Under the pieces are notes generated by a model. It saw only the letters and a program-made list of their open reading frames with translations. It ran no database searches and was not told where the DNA came from. 64,000 nt of DNA from Neolewinella agarilytica. GTDB taxonomy: Bacteria; Bacteroidota; Bacteroidia; Chitinophagales; Saprospiraceae. The position numbers and the translations under genes were made by a program. Each line of letters begins with the position of its first letter. The stretch's first letter is position 1. The DNA is taken from the NCBI RefSeq assembly GCF_900110645.1, contig NZ_FOFB01000005.1:1-64000 (forward strand). Direction: 5' to 3'. This document shows, piece after piece, positions 10,501 to 16,880 of the stretch.

Positions 10501-10942
10501 AGCCGGAGTTGCAGCTATCGGCGATGACCAGCACCTGACCGGCATTTGCCGTGTGTTTAGCGATCAGGTAGCTGATCTCTTTATCAGCCAGGTCCTTGCC
10601 GCCGGGCAGACGGCTGTCGTGCAGCACCATCGTCTGTAAGCGGCGTTTTACCTCTAAGTGCTGAAATTCCTTCGGCGCCATCATCTGTGCGCCATGACCA
10701 GTGTAGTAAAGCAGGCAAATGTCTTCCGCTCCCGCTCCTTCAAAGTGGCGGAAGCCCTCGAGCACGCCCGCCCGGCTCGCTTCGGCGTTACGCAGGCTTT
10801 TAAAATTCGTCTTTACGCCGTTCCGCTCAGCATACTCCTGCATAAAGGCCTCCATGGCGGCTACATCGTTGAGGCAACCGGGCAGGTCACTGATTCCCTT
10901 CGGGTATTCCGAGATAGCGACGAATAAAGCGTAGATGGTCAT
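7565..10942 (-). CDS. Caspase (C14) fused to alpha/beta-hydrolase
   Basis: This 1125-residue protein has no signal peptide. Residues 1-265 are a peptidase C14 domain with His83 in YYTGHGAQ and Cys144 in VIADSCNSG. Residues 270-770 are middle segments of mostly beta character that I do not recognise. Residues 780-1125 form a PGAP1/lipase-like alpha/beta-hydrolase: the oxyanion region is IALFIHGIIGD, the nucleophile Ser927 sits in YAHSMGGLVSR, and Asp1073 (PTDIAVSVKS) and His1098 (PSDHMSYF) complete a plausible triad. Joining a suicide-type protease to a lipase-like enzyme suggests a self-controlled effector: caspase cleavage could free or activate the hydrolase. Together with the CHAT gene downstream it forms a candidate two-gene conflict module. 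Domain calls are strong; function is inference. Confidence 0.85.
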   Translation of the reverse strand: MTIYALFVAISEYPKGISDLPGCLNDVAAMEAFMQEYAERNGVKTNFKSLRNAEASRAGVLEGFRHFEGAGAEDICLLYYTGHGAQMMAPKEFQHLEVKRRLQTMVLHDSRLPGGKDLADKEISYLIAKHTANAGQVLVIADSCNSGSISRLSVGVPRTVPENGAAMRIEDFHGHKEYARTGEHYTPPVRTHITLSACRPEQVAMEMPIKGVRRGLFTHYLIEVMSSMDLASCSYAELMARVRVRVKNHHRGQDVYTQASGAASMDQHFFNGALKMSRDFVLHYDEKDGWLIHEGAMAGVEPGAKVIVLDGEEERELTVQRTDAGRAYLAPQPFLAPASAPYPLVSVEKKMDPMAIYVADDLPALARASVVNLIEDEGDCLRLTEDAAAAKYHVVRLPVYGISMVLPGEQRPLFESVPKPTDGWAVDFVDKLAKVSTYESTLNLAPKANILDLDQAVDITLEQVIPNEYGEIIDSENKALDGTAVFSYTKVGDQLLPALLRLRVKVKTNQVKPLYVGMLLLDEAFGVSGKFLPVIKLEAGDEPTTTRTEPDESNDGSPPVEFIVLEISEELQSWGVTDITNYLKVIVSETEFELNEWEQTGLQQQVRLDDLTKNTRAAGSLGGLFKRRPDRWGVKDIPVTIFRPLFAGGVKTYGGNDAAAPVSVANAPEGFSFGEMTLDSSMSTTRAMCGAGRALCPVRKNLLEPMSLMASRSALADETPLDMIQLFNVNKPEAVTEQSPLELKTNMASQGALIFGYDEDSGLYYPVGFPDKEKGVMVLHQLPDAQPEEYTRSLGGSIKLFFRQVINDYLPWPVGEVNKLRVARVKEDLTTEYLTDDPKTAISQADGPIALFIHGIIGDTTTAPGILERAKFPDGSSLGSRYSLLLTYDYENLRTPIGKTAEILQSQLKDAGLGENHGKTLHVYAHSMGGLVSRSFIEMLHGRQVVSHLIQFGTPNGGSPYGNAAQWMTPLLSRALEGGAASAAAPFVPAILGLRWFINTALATLKEMRIGSDFLKRLAKDGDRGAVRYTLINGDIRLLPDVNEETMGFFRRIIAKIDYQKLVDATFFQAPTDIAVSVKSQREVPGLEIEEAPVPSDHMSYFVTPAAIERLESYLRDIFPEEPPV
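9921..9939 (-). repeat. Dispersed 20-mer repeat inside the caspase gene
   Basis: On the minus strand this reads TGGCACCTGCGTCCGCGCC, in frame as LAPASAP, in a linker after the caspase domain. Confidence 0.75.
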
Positions 10943-11020
10943 GTGTCTATGGTGTTTCTGGTGGGAGGCGAAAACGTTTGCCGGCGCCGCTCAAAAGTCG
11001 CTACGCGATGCTAAGTGGAC

Positions 11021-11055
11021 CTCGAAGCGTTCCGCAGTATTGCGGGACCTTCGAG
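11021..11055. repeat. Hairpin with core TCCGCAGTATTGCGGGA
   Basis: Arms CTCGAAG and CTTCGAG enclose a near-palindromic core. Sixteen bases of the core recur, inverted, inside the MITE at 22141-22313. It lies between the divergent caspase and M28 genes. Confidence 0.55.
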
Positions 11056-11215
11056 CGTCCGCCTTACCCCAGCGTCCTCCATTTTCCCGGCATACGATTT
11101 CCCGGTAGGCGAAGGACCGTCCCTCACTGCATTGCTGAGCGCCCGGTGTTTTCGTTAGTGCAAATGGTTATTCACATGGGTGAAGATAGGGATTAAGTAA
11201 AAAAATCCGATTCCC

Positions 11216-11223
11216 TATCTTTG
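11216..11223 (+). promoter_or_regulatory. Bacteroidota -7 box of the M28 gene
   Basis: TATCTTTG matches TAnnTTTG exactly and ends four bases before the ATG at 11228, so the transcript is probably leaderless or nearly so. No clear -33 TTTG is seen. Confidence 0.6.
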
Positions 11224-11227
11224 CCCC

Positions 11228-12760
11228 ATGAAGCAAACAGCCTTAACCACTCTGCTATTCCTCCTGGGAATCAGCCTTTTTGCCCAAACCGACAGCGACA
11301 ACGCCGACGGTATTGACCGCAGCCTCCCCGAATTCTCTTTCAGCGAAAAAGAACTTGCCGGCGAAATGCATTTCCTGGCCTCTGATTTCCTGGCCGGCCG
11401 CCGTACCGGCAGCACCGGAAACGTCATCGCCGCCAATTACATCGCCGCTCAGCTGCGGGGCTTCGGCTACGCACCCATCAATGGGGATAGCTACTTTCAG
11501 CCCGTACCCCTGATGCAGACCGAGTCTCCTGAATCCGGTAAGCTGATGGCGGGTGACTTTACCTTCACCCACGGCAAAGACCTGCTCGTGATGCGCGGCC
11601 CCGCCGCGAGTGGCGAAGCCAGCGTCGTTTTCGCCAACTACGGTTGGGTAGACGAAGAGACGGGCCACAACGACTATGAGGGGCTCAACGTGAAAGGTAA
11701 GATCGTCATTACCCGCGCCGGTATTCCCGGAGACATCAGCCAGCGGGGCATCTTCCGTGGGGTCAGCGAAAAAGCAGACTTCGCCGCGAAGAACGGTGCC
11801 ATTGCCATCTTCGAGCTCTACTCCCTGCCGTTTCCCTGGTCTAGCTTCAAGGGCTACTTCGGTGGAAGCCGGATGGGCCTCGACTCCGGAGAAGAAGGGG
11901 CAACGATTCCTTATGGTTTTGTCAAAGCCGACGATAACTTCCTGCCCGCACTCAAGGAAAAGAAGAAGGGCCTGAAGGGAAGCATGGCCAGCACCGGTAT
12001 TAAGATCGAACGCATCGAGAGCATGAACGTTGGCGGAATCCTGGAAGGAACGGACCCCGCAATGAAAGACGAATACATGATCGTTACGGCGCACTTTGAC
12101 CACGTAGGTGTCGGCGCCCAGGGCGGCGGAGCGTACACGGAGCAGGACAGCATCTTTAACGGTGCACGGGATAATGCCTTCGGTACGATCTCGCTGCTGG
12201 CTACCGCCCGCGCCTTTGCGGAAGTGCCTACCCGCAGACCGATCATTATGCTCGCCGTAACCGGCGAGGAAATGGGATTGCTGGGAAGCCAGTATTACGC
12301 TGAGAACCCACTCATCCCACTGGAAAAGACCATCTTTAATTTCAACACGGATGGAGCTGGCTACGACGATACTTCCGGTATCTCTCTGATTGGTGCTAAC
12401 CGTACGGGAATTGATGAACAGGTAGAGAAGGCTGCTGCCGCTTTTGGTAAGAAAGTAATTAGCGACCCTGCGCCGGAACAGGGTCTTTTCGACCGGTCTG
12501 ACAACGTAAGTTTCGCAAAGAAGGGTGTGCCGGCGCTTAGTTTCTCTCCTGGTATTACGGGCTTTAGCGACGAGCTATTCAAGTACTACCACCAGGTGAC
12601 GGACAATCCCGAAACCATCGACATGACTTACCTCAAGGAATACTGTCAGGCCTTCGCCCTGGCTGCCCGCTTGATCGCCAATCGCGATACGGTCCCATTC
12701 TGGGTGGCTGAAGATAAGTACGAAGAAGCAGGCAAGAAACTCTACGGTACCCGCAAATAG
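11228..12760 (+). CDS. Secreted M28 zinc aminopeptidase
   Basis: A 510-residue exported peptidase that should trim N-terminal residues from peptides outside the cytoplasm. The first 20 residues are a signal peptide ending LGISLFAQ. A PA-type insert lies about residues 110-230. The M28 metal ligands follow in order: His and Asp in AHFDHVGVG, Asp in NGARDNAFG, the catalytic and bridging Glu pair in VTGEEMGLLGSQYY, Asp in NFNTDGAG and His in YYHQVTDNPETID. The usual ADDNASG motif reads ARDNAFG, a mild variant that keeps the bridging Asp. It stands alone, divergent from the caspase gene. Confidence 0.93.
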   Translation: MKQTALTTLLFLLGISLFAQTDSDNADGIDRSLPEFSFSEKELAGEMHFLASDFLAGRRTGSTGNVIAANYIAAQLRGFGYAPINGDSYFQPVPLMQTESPESGKLMAGDFTFTHGKDLLVMRGPAASGEASVVFANYGWVDEETGHNDYEGLNVKGKIVITRAGIPGDISQRGIFRGVSEKADFAAKNGAIAIFELYSLPFPWSSFKGYFGGSRMGLDSGEEGATIPYGFVKADDNFLPALKEKKKGLKGSMASTGIKIERIESMNVGGILEGTDPAMKDEYMIVTAHFDHVGVGAQGGGAYTEQDSIFNGARDNAFGTISLLATARAFAEVPTRRPIIMLAVTGEEMGLLGSQYYAENPLIPLEKTIFNFNTDGAGYDDTSGISLIGANRTGIDEQVEKAAAAFGKKVISDPAPEQGLFDRSDNVSFAKKGVPALSFSPGITGFSDELFKYYHQVTDNPETIDMTYLKEYCQAFALAARLIANRDTVPFWVAEDKYEEAGKKLYGTRK

Positions 12761-12804
12761 CTTGGGTCCGCCGAAGTGTTCTCATCCTATTCTCCTAAGT
12801 GTTA

Positions 12805-12843
12805 GGTGTCAGGTGCAATGAAGAAAATCATGCACCTGACACC
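12805..12843. repeat. Perfect 13-bp inverted repeat
   Basis: GGTGTCAGGTGCA and its complement flank a 13-base loop between the M28 and hydroxylase genes. No T-run follows on either strand, so it is not a classical terminator. Confidence 0.6.
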
Positions 12844-12860
12844 AATAGACTATCGCATTA

Positions 12861-13895
12861 ATGAAGCCTTATTATTCTTACGAAGACATCCTTGCGCTTG
12901 ACTTTCCGCCCCTGATTGTTTACGCGGTGCCCGTAATGGTGACACTCACACTGTTGGAGTGGTTTCTACGCCGCCGGGAATATAAGCACGAATTGGCCGA
13001 AGCCGCTGCCAGAGGCACTTCTCCGGAAATTGCCGATAAGTATAAATACGACGTGAAAGATGGCCTCGCGGCCGCTGGTGTAGGTATCGGAAACCTGATC
13101 AGCACCGCCATGGTAAAGGCACTCACCTTTGGTGTGATTCTCTTCTTTTACAACCTCACACCGCTTTACGTTCCAACCACCTGGTGGAGCTTCATCGCCT
13201 GCTTCTTTGTCGTCGACTTTTGCCGTTACTGGGCGCACCGTATCGCGCATGAGCAGCGGTTCTGGTGGGCTACCCACGTTACTCATCACAGCTCCGAGCA
13301 GTACAATTTTACGGTCTCCTTCCGGCTTAGCTGGACCCAGCACATCAAGGTGATCTTCTTCGTGCCCGCAGCGCTACTGGGCTTTGATCCCTTCGTTTTC
13401 TTTATCTGTATGCAGATTGGTGTGCTCTACCAATTCTGGATCCACACCGAGATGATTGATAAAATGTGGGCGCCCATTGAATTCTTTTTCGTGACCCCAA
13501 GCCACCACCGGGTACACCATGCTACGGAGGAGAAATATCTGGACAAAAACTATGGCTCGTCCTTCATCATCTGGGACCGGATGTTCGGTACTTTTTGTCC
13601 GGAAGAGGAAACGCCTAACTACGGCATCCTGAAACCCGTCAATAGCTACAATCCCATCACGCTGGTTTTTCATGAGCACGTAGATATGCTGCGGGATATG
13701 GCCACTTATCGTCATCCGAAAGCCTGGTGGCGCATTATGTTCCACGGCCCGGGGCTGACGCTGGATAAGGAGAAATACTACGGTTTTTACAAGAACGATG
13801 GCTCTGATGGGACTTACGCAGGAGGCGCAGCCGCAGGTGCAGGGAAAGTTGAAGGAGCCCTGGAAGAAGAAACCCGTGGGAACGTACTCGTCTGA
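12861..13895 (+). CDS. Sterol desaturase / fatty acid hydroxylase family membrane protein
   Basis: A 344-residue integral membrane di-iron enzyme. Hydrophobic segments lie near residues 15-35, 80-100, 110-130 and 160-185. The histidine clusters of the superfamily are present: HRIAH (HxxxH), HVTHH (HxxHH) and HHRVHH in the second half. Members hydroxylate or desaturate lipids, including fatty acids, sterols and carotenoids; the substrate cannot be told from sequence. The Gly/Ala-rich tail (residues about 320-335) contains a dispersed 20-mer. The gene converges on the DUF2254 gene with only 11 bp between the stops. Confidence 0.88.
   Translation: MKPYYSYEDILALDFPPLIVYAVPVMVTLTLLEWFLRRREYKHELAEAAARGTSPEIADKYKYDVKDGLAAAGVGIGNLISTAMVKALTFGVILFFYNLTPLYVPTTWWSFIACFFVVDFCRYWAHRIAHEQRFWWATHVTHHSSEQYNFTVSFRLSWTQHIKVIFFVPAALLGFDPFVFFICMQIGVLYQFWIHTEMIDKMWAPIEFFFVTPSHHRVHHATEEKYLDKNYGSSFIIWDRMFGTFCPEEETPNYGILKPVNSYNPITLVFHEHVDMLRDMATYRHPKAWWRIMFHGPGLTLDKEKYYGFYKNDGSDGTYAGGAAAGAGKVEGALEEETRGNVLV
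13824..13844 (-). repeat. Dispersed 20-mer repeat inside the hydroxylase gene
   Basis: Minus strand CCCTGCACCTGCGGCTGCGCC; on the plus strand it encodes part of the Gly/Ala-rich tail. One of the more diverged copies. Confidence 0.6.
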
Positions 13896-13906
13896 GCGGG
13901 GCAGCT

Positions 13907-15232
13907 TTATTCCGTCAGGAAATCCATCTTGTGGAGGTAACGTTGGCTCTGCCGGCGATGATAACGGATGTCCTGCGCAATCGAGCGCCGGTCTCCGGCA
14001 TGGCTAATGTGCTGCCGGCTATCCGCCAGCAAGTAACGGATTTCCTCCAGTACAATCTCTTTGTTCCGATGATGGTTTCCTGTTTCCGAATACAGCTGGT
14101 AGAGCATCCGGAATAATCGACGGGTGACTAAGGTGTCTTCCTTACAGTAAGTGCGCAACTGCTGCATCACTTCCATCAGGATGGATTGAAAGTTCCGTTT
14201 ACTCATCCATACTTCTCCGCCTGCCTCGCTCTGATAGTGGTTGTGGATGGGCGTATGCATCAATCGGTTCAGCAGGCCCGTTAGCCGTTCGATAACGTTA
14301 ATGGCAGTGCCGGGGTCATTTATGCCGGGAGACATAGCCTTAAGGGCAATGTCTACCAATAAGCGGACGGGAGGTAAATACCAGTCGCCAAACTTTTGCG
14401 CAATCGGCGAGACAGCCTCGATCAATTGCTGAACCTGATGCTCCTCTAATGAATCTTCGCATTGTAGCAGGGGAAGGCCTTTAGGGATGTATTCCCCCTT
14501 TTCGGTACAAATGTACAGGCGTGTGTTGAAGGTTTTGGCCAACTCCGATAGTTTTGCGTAATCAACGGACCCCAGGAAACCGTCGATGGGCGAAGGAATC
14601 ACAGGCCAGTTAACAACTTCTTCCGGGAGGGATTGCTCGGAAAAACCCTTTGCCGTCCGCTCTTTTTTTACCGCATCAACTCCCTGTCGGTAAACGCGCT
14701 CGATGATGGCGTCCACCCGGATTTTGCCCGAGATGTTGGTGACGAAGTAAACGAAAATCATGAGGCTCGCCACGCCACTGATGATACATAACAGAACGGA
14801 CAGATTGGGGACATACCCCGCCTCATCACTACGGATGCTGAGCAGTACGATCAGCGTCATCACGATAGTGCCCAGATAGAAGCCCATCGTAAACTGTAGG
14901 GAACGGTCTCCGGTAAAGAGTGGAAGTAGCCTAGGGCTATAGCTGTTCGCCACCTGGTTAAAGAGTGACATCAGCTGGGTGAAGGTGAATACCACCAGCG
15001 TAATCAATCCGCCAATAAAAATGCTCAGAATGCTGCGGGCCGTTTCCTGACTCTTGATCATCAGGGCCGGAAATTTTTCGGCGACCCTGGCGCTCAGCTC
15101 CGTATTCGTCTCGAAATAGAATAAACCAATGCCCAGCAACAAGCCAGTAAGCATCATCGGCACGGGGAGAAAGGCGATGCTGCGAACGGCACTCTTGCCC
15201 CAGGTAATAATACGACGATATAGCTTCTGCAT
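13907..15232 (-). CDS. DUF2254 family membrane protein
   Basis: A 441-residue inner-membrane protein of unknown role. Four hydrophobic segments occupy the first half (about residues 18-40, 65-90, 110-132, 145-165), followed by a long cytosolic part. Conserved-looking stretches include KSQETARSILSIFIGGLITL and the PGINDPGTAINVIERL segment typical of DUF2254. It starts 46 bp downstream of the outer-membrane barrel gene on the same strand, so the two may be cotranscribed. No catalytic motif is evident. Confidence 0.85.
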   Translation of the reverse strand: MQKLYRRIITWGKSAVRSIAFLPVPMMLTGLLLGIGLFYFETNTELSARVAEKFPALMIKSQETARSILSIFIGGLITLVVFTFTQLMSLFNQVANSYSPRLLPLFTGDRSLQFTMGFYLGTIVMTLIVLLSIRSDEAGYVPNLSVLLCIISGVASLMIFVYFVTNISGKIRVDAIIERVYRQGVDAVKKERTAKGFSEQSLPEEVVNWPVIPSPIDGFLGSVDYAKLSELAKTFNTRLYICTEKGEYIPKGLPLLQCEDSLEEHQVQQLIEAVSPIAQKFGDWYLPPVRLLVDIALKAMSPGINDPGTAINVIERLTGLLNRLMHTPIHNHYQSEAGGEVWMSKRNFQSILMEVMQQLRTYCKEDTLVTRRLFRMLYQLYSETGNHHRNKEIVLEEIRYLLADSRQHISHAGDRRSIAQDIRYHRRQSQRYLHKMDFLTE

Positions 15233-15278
15233 GGATTCGGTAGTCTGAAGTCAATACTACCTAAAGGTAGTTCTTAGC

Positions 15279-16145
15279 CTATCTGTTCATATCGATGAAA
15301 ACCCCAATCGTAAACGCCGGTGCCGCTGCAATCACCCGGCCACTCAATGCCGTCGCCACGCCGGCGCTGATGCCTAGCTTGTCCGCTACATAAAAGTTGA
15401 CCTCACCACCCAGGCTCAGGTATTCCGCATTGTTGCTGAAAATACTGGTCGTTGGGTTACTGGCGGCTGTTTCTCCGTTCATTAAAGATTCACTGCCGAT
15501 CATCCGACCAATAAACCAGAGGCGGCGATCCAGCAGCCCGACACCCGCTTCCAGCCCGAAGCGGAATTCATCGCTGAAGCCCTGCGTTCGGTTGTTGAAG
15601 CCAATGTTGGCGCTGGCGTAGCCGGAAGTTTCTCCACCAAAATCGAGGCTGAGACCAGAACTCAGACTAATTATCTGGTTGAATTCGCCATCGCCCGTTT
15701 GCAGATTACCTTGCTCTCCGCCGGCATCTTCGCCGAGTGGTAAACCTAAGGTCAGCGTAGCCGCCACCGGAAAGGTTGACCCCGGCTTGTTCAGGGCGTA
15801 GCGCAGGGAGACATCCGTATCGCCCAGTCCATTGATAGCGTCGCCGTCCAGAATTACGTTGCCACGGGTACCTGAAAGCTGAGTGTTGATCGTTGCCCTG
15901 CTGAATAGGGGAAGGTTGATCACACCAGTCAGCCGGTCACTCAGGCCATATTCCGCGTAAATGCTGGTATTGTAAAGACCCAACGTAGCGTTGGGGTCCA
16001 GCTCTCCGTTAGAGGTGTAGTGCTCGTCAAAAGACGTCCACCACTCGTAAAACTTAAAGTAACCCTTGCCTTTGGGTTGTGGCCAGGGGCCGGCCAGTAA
16101 AGAACCGCTAATCAGCAGGCAAATGCTCAGGAGTGAAAAACGCAT
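15279..16145 (-). CDS. Outer-membrane beta-barrel protein (transporter-like)
   Basis: A 288-residue secreted protein. The signal peptide covers about residues 1-18 (LLSICLLISGSLLAGP). The rest consists of alternating amphipathic strands with Gly/aromatic turns (DRLTGVINLPLF, PVAATLTLGLPLGEDAG), giving an outer-membrane barrel that resembles the transporter/meta-pathway phenol-type family. The chain ends in a charged-aromatic strand. The specific substrate is unknown. It is first in a possible two-gene unit with the DUF2254 gene. Confidence 0.7.
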   Translation of the reverse strand: MRFSLLSICLLISGSLLAGPWPQPKGKGYFKFYEWWTSFDEHYTSNGELDPNATLGLYNTSIYAEYGLSDRLTGVINLPLFSRATINTQLSGTRGNVILDGDAINGLGDTDVSLRYALNKPGSTFPVAATLTLGLPLGEDAGGEQGNLQTGDGEFNQIISLSSGLSLDFGGETSGYASANIGFNNRTQGFSDEFRFGLEAGVGLLDRRLWFIGRMIGSESLMNGETAASNPTTSIFSNNAEYLSLGGEVNFYVADKLGISAGVATALSGRVIAAAPAFTIGVFIDMNR

Positions 16146-16245
16146 GTTGAATTTGTGTGGGTGGAAATCGTGGTAAAGGTAAGTTGGTGAAGCGGTAAGC
16201 AGGCAAACACAGCCTTACTTCGTCTAATTGGCGACGGTTTGGTAA

Positions 16246-16879
16246 GCACCCTGGTCGAGACGCTCCAGCGTCGAGCCGGGCAAGGGAGCGATAGCGACTT
16301 TGCTCGTGTAACATCTGCCTCGCGAGGAAACTGCCGCGAGTACCCGCTCCGGGAGCCTTCGGCCCCGTTCGCGTTCGACGCTGGAGCGTCTCGACCAGAG
16401 ATCGTGCACCCTGGCCGAGACGCTCCAGCGTCAAGCCGTGCAAGGGAGCGCCAGCGACTTTGCTCGTGTAACATCTGCCTCGCGAGGAAACTGCCGCGAG
16501 TACCCGCTCCGGGAGCCTTCGGCCCCGTTCGCGTTCGACGCTGGAGCGTCTCGACCAGAGATCGTGTACCCTGGCCGAGACGCTCCAGCGTCAAGCCGTG
16601 CAAGGGAGCGCCAGCGATTTTGCTCGTGTAACATCTGCCACTCCAGGAAGCTGCCGCACAAACCCGCTCCGGGAGCCTTCGGCCCCGTTCGCGTTCGACG
16701 CTGGAGCGTCTCGACCAGAGATCGTGCACCCTGGCCGAGACGCTCCAGCGTCAAGCCGTGCAAGGGAGCGCCAGCGATTTTGCTCGTGTAACATCTGCCA
16801 CTCCAGGAAGCTGCCGCACAAACCCGCTCCGGGAGCCTTCGGCCCCGTTCGCGTTCGACGCTGGAGCGTCTCCACCAGG
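16246..16879. repeat. Four tandem 160-bp hairpin repeats
   Basis: Units start at 16246, 16406, 16566 and 16726 with an exact 160-bp period. Each unit is a hairpin: in unit 1 the arms at 16256-16274 (CGAGACGCTCCAGCGTCGA) and 16375-16393 are perfect 19-bp complements. Units 1 and 2 share one central sequence and units 3 and 4 another, implying growth by stepwise duplication. The last unit ends at the pbpC stop codon. The region has long open frames on both strands, but they are repeats without coding signs. Positions 16146-16245 hold nothing else recognised. Confidence 0.92.
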
Positions 16880-16880
16880 C

